Source: Aculops lycopersici
Lineage: Eukaryota > Arthropoda > Arachnida > Trombidiformes > Eriophyidae
DNA: 64,000 bases
Assembly: GCA_015350385.1 (NCBI GenBank)
Contig: WNKI01000004.1
Span: 2,273,890-2,337,889, forward strand
Direction: 5' to 3'
This document shows, piece by piece, positions 41,759 to 52,655 of the stretch. Within the stretch, counting starts at the first letter, position 1. Every line of letters starts with the position of its first letter. The position numbers were made by a program, and so were the translations under genes. The notes beneath the pieces were generated by a model, which saw only the letters and a list, made by a program, of their open reading frames with translations, did no database searches and was not told the DNA's origin.

Positions 41759-44743
41759 ATGAATCACCTAGTCCTGCAATCATATCGCAGTTGCTACTTA
41801 TTAGGTTCTAGAGTTTTTGCACGCCCAACTAGGGGGATACTAGGCAAACAACAACATCGATTAATCTCAACTACAAGCGCGAGATTGGCCAATGAAAAAA
41901 CCAAAAATGTTGTCGCAAGCTCGTCGCCGGTTTACATCGAGGAGATGTACGAATCTTGGCTTCAAAATCCAAGCTCGGTCCACGAGTCTTGGGACCAATT
42001 TTTCAGAGCTCAGGAAGCGGAGGAGTTTGATGGAATCTCAGATACAGGATTGAGGGAGATTGATGATCACCTCTCGGTCCAGGACATCATCAGGGCCTAC
42101 CAAATGCGTGGCCATCTCGCAGCCCAGCTTGACCCCTTGAACATGAACACAGCTGATATCAACTCGCAAAAGGTCAAAGGCTTACCAGACAAACCCGAGG
42201 TTGTGCTCAGACATTACAAGCTTAAGGATGAGGATATGTATAGGAACTTTAGATTGCCCGAAAGCACTTATATCGGAGGCGAATTTTCAGTTTTGACCTT
42301 GCAAGAAATTCTTAAACGATTGGAAAGTGTTTACTGCTCACATATTGGTGTTGAATATATGTTTATCAACAGTCCAGAACAACTCTTCTGGCTCAAGCAG
42401 GCCTTCGAAACACCGGGTGCCTCAGATTTAACCAAAGATCAAAAGCGTTTATTGTTAGCACGTTTAGTCAGGTCGCACAAATTTGAAGAGTTTTTGGCAA
42501 AGAAGTTTCCCGGTGACAAGCGTTTCGGTCTGGAAGGTTGCGAAGTACTCATACCTGCAATGAAAACAATTATTGATAAATCTAGTGAATTAGGAGTTGA
42601 AACTTTTAATATGGGCATGCCTCACAGAGGTCGCCTAAATGTTATTGCCAATGTGTGTAGGAAACCGTTAGAGGATATCTTCAGCCAGTTCAGCGGTCTG
42701 GCTCCAGCTGATGAGGGCTCTGGTGACGTTAAGTACCATCTTGGATTGTGTTTGGAAAGAATCAATCGCGTCACAAACAAGAAGATCAAGATATCTGTTG
42801 TTGCAAACCCATCGCATCTAGAAGCAGTTGATCCTGTCGTTGAGGGTAAGACTAGGGCTGAGCAATTCTACAATGGCGACACCCAGGGTAAAAAGACAAT
42901 GAGTATTTTGTTGCACGGTGATGCTGCTTGTGCTGGTCAGGGAGTTGTTTATGAGACCTTCCACTTGAGTGACCTACCCGATTATTCAACTCATGGAACC
43001 ATTCATATTGTTGTCAACAATCAGGTTGGTTTTACCACCGATCCACGTTGCTCCAGATCATCGCCCTATTGTACGGATGTTGCACGTGTTGTTGGCGCAC
43101 CAATCTTTCACGTCAATGCCGACAACCCAGAAGCTGTTGTTCATGTTTGCGAGGTTGCTGCAAAGTGGCGCGAGAAGTTTGGCAAAGATTGTGTTGTTGA
43201 CCTTGTCTGTTATCGTCGTAATGGACACAACGAAAGTGATGAACCTATGTTCACACAACCCATTATGTACACCAAGATTCGCAAGCAAGTTCCTGTGATG
43301 GACAAATACTCGAAGAAGTTGTTGGACGAGGGAATCGTGGACCAGGCTGAGATTGATGATGTCAAGACTAAATACGAGAACATTTTACAAGACGCCTACA
43401 AGAACGCTAAGCAAGTGACGACATACTTTCACAAAAACTGGCTCGACTCGCCCTGGAAAGACTTTTTCGATGATCCTAAGGCTAGAACGAAGCCAACTGG
43501 TATCGAGCTCGATGTTATTAAGCATGTTGGAGAAAAGTTTAGCACACCACCGCCTAACGATTTCCACATCCACCCAGGTTTGAAACGTGTTCTCAAAGCT
43601 CGTATGGATATGATTAACTCAAACAAGATCGATTGGGCTCTCAGTGAAGCTTTAGCTTTTGGATCGTTGGTTATGGAGGGAACTCATGTTAGATTGAGTG
43701 GTCAAGATGTTGAGCGTGGAACATTCAGTCATCGTCACCATGTATTGCATCACCAAACTATCGACAAAACGACCTATAGACCATTGAGTCACCTGTCACC
43801 AACTCAGGCCCCCTACACAGTTTGCAATAGTTCCCTATCTGAATATGGAGTTTTGGGATTTGAATTAGGATTCTCGATGACAAACCCCAACGCTTTAGTT
43901 ATTTGGGAAGCACAGTTTGGTGACTTCATGAACACTGCTCAATGTATCATCGATCAGTTCATTAGCAGTGGCCAGGCAAAGTGGGTTCGTCAAAGTGGTC
44001 TAGTTATGGCCTTGCCTCACGGTATGGAGGGCATGGGGCCAGAGCATTCGAGCGCCCGACCTGAAAGATTTTTACAATTATCTAGCTCCTACTATGACGA
44101 AATGCCACAGGTTGATGACGACTTTTCGCATCATCAACTCTATGACTCAAACATGATCATTTGCAACTGTTCAACGCCGGCTAACTTTTTCCACGTTTTG
44201 AGACGTCAAATTGCAATGCCATTCAGGAAACCATTGATTATATTTACGCCCAAATCGTTGTTAAGACACCCCGATGTTAAGTCTGATTTCGATGAGATCA
44301 AGCCAGGAACTGAGTTCAAACGTTTGATTCCTGATCATGATGCCGAGAAGGACACTAGTCAAGTGGAGAAAGTCATCTTCTGTACAGGTAAAGTCTACTA
44401 CGATCTACTTAAGGAACGCTCAACGAGAGGTCTAGGCAAAAAGATTGCACTGGTAAGAATCGAACAATTAGCCCCATTCCCAATTGACTTGGTCAAAGAG
44501 GAATTGCAAAAGTACTCAAGTGGAAACGCTAAGTTATTCTGGGTTCAAGAAGAACACAAGAATCAGGGCTACTGGTCTTTTATTTGGCCGCACTTTGAAT
44601 GCGTCCTTAAGCACCTGAATCAGGGTAAGGATCTCTCATATGTTGGACGCAATGTATCCGCTTCCACTGCCACCGGAAGCAAACACGTCCACCTGTTTGA
44701 GTTCAAGAAGCTGATGGATGATGCTATGAAGATCCCAGAATAG
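41759..44743 (+). CDS. OGDH: 2-oxoglutarate dehydrogenase E1, mitochondrial
   Basis: The thiamine-diphosphate-dependent E1 subunit of the TCA-cycle 2-oxoglutarate dehydrogenase complex. It decarboxylates 2-oxoglutarate and transfers succinyl to E2 in the mitochondrial matrix. The 994-residue length is normal. The N-terminus is basic and hydroxylated (RVFARPTRGILGKQ), typical of a matrix-targeting peptide. The E1 N-terminal segment YIEEMYESWLQNPSSVHESW follows. Recognisable blocks are GMPHRGRLNV (about 286), ANPSHLEAVDPVVEGK, HGDAACAGQGVVYET (about 386), NNQVGFTTDPR and RRNGHNESDEPMFTQP. The transketolase-like pyrimidine domain has ERGTFSHRHHVLHHQ, FELGFSMTNPNALVIWEAQFGDF and LPHGMEGMGPEHSSARPERF. 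The C-terminus has WVQEEHKNQGYWSF. Nothing is missing. Single exon, with AATAAA 46 bp after the stop. Confidence 0.99.
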   Translation: MNHLVLQSYRSCYLLGSRVFARPTRGILGKQQHRLISTTSARLANEKTKNVVASSSPVYIEEMYESWLQNPSSVHESWDQFFRAQEAEEFDGISDTGLREIDDHLSVQDIIRAYQMRGHLAAQLDPLNMNTADINSQKVKGLPDKPEVVLRHYKLKDEDMYRNFRLPESTYIGGEFSVLTLQEILKRLESVYCSHIGVEYMFINSPEQLFWLKQAFETPGASDLTKDQKRLLLARLVRSHKFEEFLAKKFPGDKRFGLEGCEVLIPAMKTIIDKSSELGVETFNMGMPHRGRLNVIANVCRKPLEDIFSQFSGLAPADEGSGDVKYHLGLCLERINRVTNKKIKISVVANPSHLEAVDPVVEGKTRAEQFYNGDTQGKKTMSILLHGDAACAGQGVVYETFHLSDLPDYSTHGTIHIVVNNQVGFTTDPRCSRSSPYCTDVARVVGAPIFHVNADNPEAVVHVCEVAAKWREKFGKDCVVDLVCYRRNGHNESDEPMFTQPIMYTKIRKQVPVMDKYSKKLLDEGIVDQAEIDDVKTKYENILQDAYKNAKQVTTYFHKNWLDSPWKDFFDDPKARTKPTGIELDVIKHVGEKFSTPPPNDFHIHPGLKRVLKARMDMINSNKIDWALSEALAFGSLVMEGTHVRLSGQDVERGTFSHRHHVLHHQTIDKTTYRPLSHLSPTQAPYTVCNSSLSEYGVLGFELGFSMTNPNALVIWEAQFGDFMNTAQCIIDQFISSGQAKWVRQSGLVMALPHGMEGMGPEHSSARPERFLQLSSSYYDEMPQVDDDFSHHQLYDSNMIICNCSTPANFFHVLRRQIAMPFRKPLIIFTPKSLLRHPDVKSDFDEIKPGTEFKRLIPDHDAEKDTSQVEKVIFCTGKVYYDLLKERSTRGLGKKIALVRIEQLAPFPIDLVKEELQKYSSGNAKLFWVQEEHKNQGYWSFIWPHFECVLKHLNQGKDLSYVGRNVSASTATGSKHVHLFEFKKLMDDAMKIPE

Positions 44744-44788
44744 ATTACTACTAGATGTTCGACGGTAGCAATATTATAATAATAATAT

Positions 44789-44794
44789 AATAAA
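44789..44794 (+). terminator. Polyadenylation signal for OGDH
   Basis: AATAAA 46 bp after the OGDH stop, in AT-rich sequence. The convergent gene's stop is only about 25 bp further on, so the two 3' ends nearly touch or overlap. Confidence 0.65.
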
Positions 44795-44818
44795 CTTCAG
44801 ACTCAGATATTATTAGCC

Positions 44819-46189
44819 TTAAGTTAAGCACGTCCTCAGGATGTTTCGGCTGCTGCTTGTCACCGTTTTGAAACTAGCGGAATCATTCAAAGTTGGGCTT
44901 GATGATAATGAAGCAGTTGCTGGGGTTGCTGATGAGTTTGAATATTGGGATGAAGATTTAACGGTGTTTCTACAGGTGGGAATACCGTTATTATTGTTGC
45001 TCATGGTTGCCATTGTTGATGCCGATGTTGGCACAGAAGCTTGATGATTGGTTGATGGTGAGAACCGGTGGTCTTGTGTTGCTTGTCGGTGGCCGTTCAA
45101 ATTCTTGAGCTTACTCATGAGCTGATTAAAGCTCGCTTGCTCGGTTTTTACTCCAAACAATGTATTCATAACATCATTATCGCTTGGCTTTGGTTTTGTA
45201 ACCCTAGCCCTATCAACATTAGCATTAACCTCAATCTCTTTGACTAATTTGGCAGCCAAATTTGCTGTTGTCTTGGTCGTCGAATTGGATTTTGTTGGCG
45301 GGCTTCCCATAAGCTTGTTACCGGTGGTTGCTGTGGCGGAGGAGCTCTGGCTCTTGCTTTTGTTCAACTTTCCATTGTAACTTGCAAGAATTTTGTGCAT
45401 TATTTCATTCTCCTTAATCATATTATTGACGTTGTCCTCGTCGTCCTCTTCTTTCTCGTCGTCACCATCGTCGTAGTCTTCCTCACCCGATACCGAGGCT
45501 GCTCCAGGGGCTTCCCAGCCATTGGAATTACTTTGGGTCCCCGTCGATGAGTTTGATGCACATTTTGATGCCGACTTAGACTTTCTAGTATTCAATGAAA
45601 CGTTAGTTGCTTGATCAGCTGTTGAGTTGAAGCTGTTTCTGTTGTTTTTGTGGAGGTCGTTGGTTTTAGATGATGTTGTTTTCTGGGTTGCTGTTGCTCG
45701 GTGGCTTTTGAGATTGTTCAAATGGGTCATCAGTTGCTGAAAACTGATTGAGCGTTCTCTCTCTGCCTCAAACAATTCATCATCATCACTTGACTCTGGG
45801 GTGATCCTTCCCTCAGCAATGACTCTATCTTCAATCTCTTTGGCTAATTTGGCGGCCAAGCGCTCTGTCGTTTTCGATTTGGCTTTTGGTAAAGGAGTGG
45901 TGTAATCTTTAGCTAGAGTCTTCTCATTGTAACTAGAGATTACGTTGTGATTTGTCTCATTGTATTCAAACATATCGTCTGCACTCCACCCTTTGGAATT
46001 ACTTGGATGAACTAGCTCCTGGTAACAATTATCATCTAGGTGCTCACCACTCTCGTCGTGCCAAGATTCCAGGCACCTGGGCTTGGGATCCTCGTCGCTT
46101 TCCGTGGTTGCATTGTTGGTTGATAACTTTTGTTCATGGTGTTTCTTTTTTCGCCTTTGCTGTCTCTCTAAGACCATATTGGTGGCCAT
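44819..46189 (-). CDS. ATXN2: Ataxin-2-like protein with duplicated LsmAD module
   Basis: A 456-residue protein from the first ATG at 46189. An in-frame TTG five codons earlier extends the frame but is an unlikely start. Residues about 60-160 match the LsmAD domain of ataxin-2: GWSADDMFEYNETNHNVISS, then a K/A/E-rich helix ERLAAKLAKEIE. A second, weaker copy occurs at about 265-380: MHKILASYNGKLN, ANLAAKLVKEIE and FNQLMSKLKNLNGHR against FQQLMTHLNNLKSHR in copy 1. An acidic spacer (DYDDGDDEKEEDDEDN) separates them. The RNA-binding Lsm domain that precedes LsmAD in ataxin-2 is absent, and only a degenerate PAM2-like string (LNDSASF) is seen near the end. It may be a diverged paralogue or a shortened ataxin-2. 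Ataxin-2 acts in RNP granules and translation; whether this one does is unknown. Confidence 0.78.
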   Translation of the reverse strand: MATNMVLERQQRRKKKHHEQKLSTNNATTESDEDPKPRCLESWHDESGEHLDDNCYQELVHPSNSKGWSADDMFEYNETNHNVISSYNEKTLAKDYTTPLPKAKSKTTERLAAKLAKEIEDRVIAEGRITPESSDDDELFEAERERSISFQQLMTHLNNLKSHRATATQKTTSSKTNDLHKNNRNSFNSTADQATNVSLNTRKSKSASKCASNSSTGTQSNSNGWEAPGAASVSGEEDYDDGDDEKEEDDEDNVNNMIKENEIMHKILASYNGKLNKSKSQSSSATATTGNKLMGSPPTKSNSTTKTTANLAAKLVKEIEVNANVDRARVTKPKPSDNDVMNTLFGVKTEQASFNQLMSKLKNLNGHRQATQDHRFSPSTNHQASVPTSASTMATMSNNNNGIPTCRNTVKSSSQYSNSSATPATASLSSSPTLNDSASFKTVTSSSRNILRTCLT

Positions 46190-48337
46190 AATATTTTGAT
46201 TCAATTAATAATAGTAGATATTAGGGTAGCTGTGGTTGTGTTTTGTGTATCAAAGGCATAAATAATGCTATTGGGACTGGTATTTATGATTATGGTGCTG
46301 GTGATTGAGTAAGTTAGTGGAGTTGGTGAGTTATCCTTTTCAATAAATTCAATTTAAGTTTGAGAATCGTAATGGTAGAGTTACCATGTAATAATATGGA
46401 GAAAGATTAATCAATTGTCTCCTCTTCAAAACTGAAGATAACTCAAATAAACAATAACAAGACCAGAAGGATAGATAAGAATATTCGGGTGAGAGCGAAA
46501 TGCTCATAGAATGTAAACAGATTTTTTATGCGATTTTCCTCTCTATCAATCTTTCTACGTAGCACACAAAGCAAATTGTAACGTAGGAAGCGAGAGGGAG
46601 CGAGAGAGAAGGAAAAGGCATTTCTCTCTCCCTCTCTTTCTCTCTCTCTTTCTCTGTGTCTCGGTCGGTCGATCGGTCTCTTTATGTTGCTTGCCTTGTG
46701 TCTGCCTGTCTGTCTGTGCAGGACACAGGCACACGCAAACAAAAGGCCGCACTGGACCTAACTGTGCCGAAAAGTTTGAACTTGCACTATAACTTTCTTC
46801 GTGAACCGAATCCCTCTCTCTGCGAATGTTCCGCGCACAAACTACAGGCTTGTGCTAAAGTGCACGGTCTAGGCCGAAAAATGCGCGGCAGCCCGAGAGC
46901 GAGAGCCGTAGCTCACAATGGCCAAGCGACGATGGTGACGACGGTGACGAGGACTGCAACGACGACGACGACGTCGACAACGCTTGGTGGCTGCGGCAGC
47001 CACCAAAGCGCAACCACCAGCCTGTTTGTGTGAGTGACTGGCCGCGGGGCGGCGCACGTATTCGAGTTATCCCTACACACTAGTCTCTTCTAATCTCAAA
47101 ATGTCACCTTGATTCGCCATAAAGTCGATATGGTCCAGAGGAACGGCCACCTGCAAGGTTAAGATAAGAGAGGAGATGTAAGTGAAGCTTGGATTCTTGA
47201 GATGGAAAAGAAAAAGAAATTGTTTCCAAGTTTTTCTCCACCAAGTCAGTCTGTCTGTCGGTAGGTCTCTCAAGACCGAAAACTGGAAGAGTTTAAATGA
47301 GAAAAGTGTGACTCAGATTAGGAGAAAAGATCCAAGGGGTCGACAAGGAGGGAGAGTCGATGCTCGTTGGGATGATTACGGGCATCGCCATCAGTTGCCC
47401 TCGCCATTGCCATTGGAATTACAGTCTGGTTGTGTCATTGCGCAACCAGAATACGTGAGCGAGCTGTTGCAGTTCTGGAGTTCCGCTTGCGTTTGCCTTT
47501 GTTAACTCACAAACTCAGCCGCAATGAGTCAAGGAACCGGATGACTCATACAACGACCACCGAGCGGCTGGCTGCTGGTGGTCGCAAGAGTCCCGCTATT
47601 ATTATTACTATTATTACCTAAAACCGAATCCTCATACACACAGGAATAGTGGAGACATTTGTGCACTCATGTCTGTCTGTCTCTCTCTCTCTCACTCTCT
47701 CTATCAGCGTGTCTATCTACAACGTTGTGCGCGTTTCAATGCACACAGTCGCTAGGTACCCCTCGCGGCGTTCGATAGAGAAGAATTGTACGTGTCCAAG
47801 TGAGTGACTCATAGCCGCTGGTGCACCTAGCGACTTGGCTGCCGTCGCGGTCGCCGCAGCCGCCACAGCGACAGAGGCGCAAGCATCGACAGCAACACCG
47901 ACCCTGGGGTTCTTCAAACTCGGCGCAAATTTATGAATGAATCAGTCGCCTCAAGAAGGTGACACGGTACGCATGCGCATCCTGAATCACGGTGACGGTG
48001 GTGGTGGTGGTGGTAGTGGTGGTTTCACCTCCGCAACCCCTCGCTTTAAGCTTGGCTTGGCTTGGCTTTGGGTCTCCGGGAAGCTGTCAATTTGGTGGAC
48101 AGTCGCATTGGTGGACGTGATCGAATCGACGTGAAGTCGGCCGACTAACACCAGGAAGAGTGCGAGCAAACGAGAGTGTGGCCTAGCTGGTCGTTTGGTT
48201 GAACTCTCTCTCTCCCCCCTTCTTGTGTGAGAGAATGCGTCACTCCAGTGTTTGTCTATGTGTGCGACCATTGAAGTCCTCAGATGAGAGCTTAGTATTT
48301 TATCTGGTCGAATCCAATCAAATCTAATTAAAATTAA
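46190..48337. other. Non-coding region 5' of the Ror-like gene
   Basis: About 2.1 kb with no recognisable coding sequence. It holds CT/AG-rich tracts (about 46560-46680 and 47675-47705), a (GAC)n-like run near 46960 and a (GGT)n run near 47995-48025. It should contain the promoters of the ataxin-2-like gene (left part) and the receptor gene (right part). Confidence 0.5.
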
Positions 48338-49292
48338 ATGGCCAGCATCAGGAAGTTTACAAGACGAGCCCTTGGGGCCCATGTCTTGTGCAAAACGATA
48401 GTATTATTCATAGCATTATTTCAGATTACTAATGCCAAGATAACGCCCTCAAAATATGAGCTCAAGTTTCAAAATGAGCCGGAGAATGTGACGCTGCACA
48501 AGCGCGAGCGTCAGCAACAATTGCTCAGGTGCCAGGTCAAACTGGCACCTGTTAAATCAAGCCAAGTTTTAGTGAATGGAAGCGAAAGATTGGTCAACAA
48601 CAAACTCAAGTCTCACTATGAAGCACTAGATCTAAATGACCAGTACAATAATCCGCCACTTAGACTTACAAATCACCCACAAAGAGTTAACCTTACCATA
48701 ATTTGGCTCAAAAACGGCCAGCCTCTAGAGGAAGTTCAACTCGAGGATCAAGTGACAGTTTTCAATGTTGAACTAAAGAAAAGTGGTAGCATCACAAGTG
48801 CGCAGCAAGATAAGAGCAAAATTAGTAGAATTGAAATCAAGAACACTCTCAATGCAAAACAACTGAAGCTGACCTCGCGCTTGAAGCTGAGCCAATTGAA
48901 GGTCACCGATTCCGGCCAATACAAGTGCTTTGCTCGCGTTACATTTATTCAAGTTCAACCATCAGGGAATCAGTCGTCTACTTTGCAACCAACCACAATA
49001 AGCACAGCACATTATAAGAGTCAAACAGCAGCATCAAATAGCAATGGTAACAATAAACACGAAGTATCCTCCGCTTCCTTCTCAACGTCCAAAAGCTCGC
49101 CGTCGTCGTCGTCGTCGATAGCAAGAGTAGAAGCGGGAAGTGAAGAATTGGCCGCGAGCAACACGAAATTAAAGGTTAGATTTCAACCGGAAGTTGAGCG
49201 ACCACTTGCTCTTCGCTGGGAGCAAACACTAGAATCTAGTGGAGCCTCGTTAGTGGTAGTGGCAACTAACTCGTTGGTTTCTCCCTTGAACA
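48338..49292 (+). CDS. Ror: Ror-like receptor, coding exon 1 (signal peptide and Ig domain)
   Basis: This starts at an ATG after an A/T-rich leader. Residues about 16-33 (HVLCKTIVLFIALFQITNA) form a signal peptide. An Ig-like domain spans about 50-200, with the first Cys in LLRCQVK, Trp in IIWLKNGQPL and the second Cys in DSGQYKCFA. The end is low-complexity (S/T/N-rich). The open frame continues to 49333, but GTAAGT at 49293-49298 is a strong splice donor that leaves phase 1. The next exon has a matching acceptor. Assignment to the receptor at 57943-62248 rests on strand, phase and the Ig-kringle-kinase order of ROR proteins. There is no single ORF linking them. An independent short Ig protein ending at 49333 is the alternative. 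Confidence 0.75.
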
Positions 49293-50421
49293 GTAAGTAC
49301 CAAGTCCCTTTCATTCAATTGTTATGCTTGTGAACCAAACCGAACCAAGTCGTTTGTAAATATAATCCACTCTCTTTGGCTGAAACCTAACCTCGCGACC
49401 TCCGACTTTGGAATTGCGAGTCGCGACGAGGGATCCAGTTAGATGGTCGGTTAGTTAGTTAGTGGCGAGCGGGCTATCCTTTGTGTCGTTTCACTTGCAA
49501 CCACCGCTCTAGTGTCGAATACATTTAAGCTCTCATTACGCTGAGCTGCCATCAGAAGTCTGAATTGCCAACCACCGGTTGACTTGGCATCGATGTCCGC
49601 AGGGAAAGGGGAGGAACGTGGGCTCCGATGACTGGACTGGCAGTGCCACTTATTATGTGATCGTCGTGCACTTTTCCTGGTACATTGTTTGGTGGCGCAA
49701 ACAACTGACGTCGACCAGGAAGCCAGCGTTGCCAATGGAGCGTCATATTAAGCAGCAGCTTTAGTTTATACTGACTCTTGACTGGAATATTCCATACATA
49801 GAGAACGAGAGGGTTACTTAATACAAATGGGAAATAATTGAATTCCAACAAACTGTCCCTCGAGTGTCGCCTAGTTAAGAATAGCGCCTTTTTCGCGCGC
49901 CTAGTTATTGTTATATATCCGGTCATTGCAGTCATTTGCTCGCCGCCGATGCCATCAAAATCAAACGATCAAATTGACCTCGGCGTCCATTGAGAGTGCA
50001 AAAGGATTGACCGGAAGTGATTTTTCTCGCGCTCGCTCGCTTTACTTGCCTCTTTTTTCTTGCAATCTTCAAACGTATAGTAAACTGAGCAACACCAATC
50101 CAATGTCTAGCGAGCCGACAGCTGACCCTCTCTGTTTCTCTCCCTCTAAATTTCCACCTACCTCCCAAACGAACCAACCAACAAACCGACTGGAAAAAAC
50201 AACAACCAACCAATACCACCACCACTACTGCCCGCTGTTCCAAATATCTCTATGTGTCACTATTGCGCTCGCGATCTCTATTCCTGGTAAACCGGAACAA
50301 ACGGACAAAACACTTTGCAACACGCAATCTCTCAATGGCTTTTTGCTGGCGCCTTTGTTTTCTAAACCAACAACACAAAAAACAAATCCGAATCCAATGA
50401 AAGATACGACGGCTTTACTAG

Positions 50422-50719
50422 TGACGGCCAATGGAGTAAGCAATCACAGCGTCGAAAGAGTTGAGAGTCAGATTTCAGGCCAACAGCAGCACGAAGAGGA
50501 ACAGCAGCAGCAAATGGATAACAGAAGCAAAAAAGATTTTCACACTTCCGGTTTCGCCTCTCGGTCTTCGGCGGACTTGTCCTCTCCCCCAAGCTCTATA
50601 AGCGAAAGGAAGCTCACAAGTGAACGTTTGTTTGGTAACGATAATTTGCACGTTACAACAACGAGCAGCACCAATAACAACATGAGCAAGCAACAAGAGC
50701 AAGACCAAAATGCCAAAGG
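50422..50719 (+). CDS. Ror: Ror-like receptor, coding exon 2 (linker)
   Basis: A Q/S/N-rich linker without a domain. Its 3' end is marked by GTAAGT at 50720-50725, leaving phase 2. The 5' end is less certain: AG at 50402-50403 (exon from 50404) and AG at 50420-50421 after CTTTACT (exon from 50422) both give the phase needed by exon 1. No AG dinucleotide occurs between about 50122 and 50402, the kind of exclusion zone seen before true acceptors. The same frame is open upstream to 49908, which I read as intron. Without transcript data this exon is the weakest of the three. Confidence 0.55.
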
Positions 50720-52520
50720 GTAAGTTGGTGGATTAAGTGTGTGTCGTGCGGTATCAATGGACCATCTGCTTTAGTCCATGGTTGTAGCTTGGTTTCTTGC
50801 TTGGTGTGGTAGTCGTGCGCGTGTACATGCTTCAGATGGACGGAAGCCTCGTCCCTCCATTTGCCTTCAAAACTCGACGCTCGCCTCAGTTATACCGTGA
50901 AGGTCGCCCTCGTCTTCTGATTGTCGAGATCGGCGCTAGCTCATGATATTGTTAATGTTGGGAGATTTCTCGACGGAAAGATGAACGGAACTCGCAGCTT
51001 CTCGTAACCTCGGGCTTCAAGTTTATTTGCGGTGGCGGTGGCCGCAACGGCGGCAGACGCCTAGGAGTACAAATAGCGGCTAGTGACGAAGTGGGCGTGT
51101 ATTTGCCTGTGATACGCAAAACTCCCAACCCATTGTTGCTTCTCTCTTTGTCTGCTCCTCTTGCCGAAAATAGCCCGAAGGTTGTGAGAGAAGGGACGAA
51201 CGCAGCGGCAACCGCGCAGCCCCGAGGCGAGTAGAGGGTCGGCCGCCGGAAATTTTTGCAGATACTACCGCGTGGTGGTGCTTATGATATTGAGATTAAC
51301 ATTGTCAATCAATCCTAATGCATTGTGGGTGGTCATAGTGCACTGGTGGCTGAGCAACGCCTGGGCAGCTAGCTGCGTCATGAGGCCTATGGCTTCAAAA
51401 GGCAACATTCGGACGCTTGCCCTTTCGTCCGAGTTCTTGGATGGATTACCCAAGAAATGGGACGATCTTGAGATCTCGACTTCCGATTCACGCTCAGCGT
51501 GAATCAAGCGATTTATTCATTTCTTTTCACCCCTCCTTTTTAACGCTCCTATTCAGTGGCTACTGCTTACCTTCGAGACGCATCTAGCTTGACGTTTCAG
51601 CACTTTTTACGTGAAGCATCGCGGCCACCGAGACATCGAATGGACAATAGAAGTAGCTGTTCTCCAGTGAGTCCTACTATCTTTTGCTCACATTGCACTT
51701 TTCCTACTTTTTGCACGCTTTCTACTCACTTACCCAAATCTGTGAGGGAGAAAGAAAGCGAGATTGAGATGGAAAATGTACCGGAAATTTCTGCATTCGA
51801 AGTGAGCAGATGACTCTCGAAAGGCAAAAAGGATCGTACCTGCTCTACTTCCACAGATAACCTTCGAGAGTTTCGTGCCAAGTGACAGCAGCCACCAGGT
51901 TTAGTATGTTCACTTGGCTCCTTGACTAGCTCGCTGGCTCAATCTGGTGATTAAAACATTGCATTTTTATGCCACTCGAGAGAGAAAGCGGAAAGTGAGC
52001 TTGTGGGAATGCAGATTTTTGTGTGTCTGTGACTATGCGAGAGACTTGACTAAAATTAGAAGGCAAAAGTAAGCCGCAGCAACCAAGGGGAAGAGAGAGA
52101 TATCTCCTGTTTCCATGCTTCTGGTTGTCGTCCGGCAAGAGGCCGCTCCGGGCTCGCCTCATTCAAACCGGTGGTTGCCTAACTCGGCGCCATCAAACGC
52201 GCGCGTCCATTAAATTCACGAGTCAGATTATTCTCGCTTACCAACAGCAGTAGCAGCAGCCGGTTGGTTGTTGGCTGGATGTCGGTGGTGCTTATGGAAT
52301 GATAGAATTTCAAATGAGATGATGCAATTGGAACAAGAGTCTGGCTGCAGCTAGCTAGTGAGTCCAACTGAGCGAGCTCGGCAGCCCAAATGGACAATCA
52401 AAGTGGTCGACTGAATATCCAGTTTAGTCTCTAACTCTCACTCACTCTTAGTCTAAGGTCATTGTGTTTTTGCTCATCTCGCGCATACTCCCATTTGATG
52501 TCGATGCAAACCGAACCAAA

Positions 52521-52573
52521 GGGCTTCGCTCGCAAGTAGCGAAGCCCTCCATTCGTAAGTCGCAACTAGCGAC
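52521..52573. repeat. Two adjacent short hairpins
   Basis: GGGCTTCGCT (52521-52530) pairs perfectly with AGCGAAGCCC (52538-52547) around a 7-nt loop. GTCGC (52559-52563) then pairs with GCGAC (52569-52573) around a 5-nt loop. They begin about 80 bp downstream of the nested minus-strand gene and could mark its 3' end, though no canonical AATAAA lies between. Confidence 0.5.
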
Positions 52574-52655
52574 GCAAGGATTTATAGTTTCATCAACATT
52601 CCATCAAGTGTCAGTATCACAATCATCAGCTGCAGCTGGCATCACACAAAAAAGG

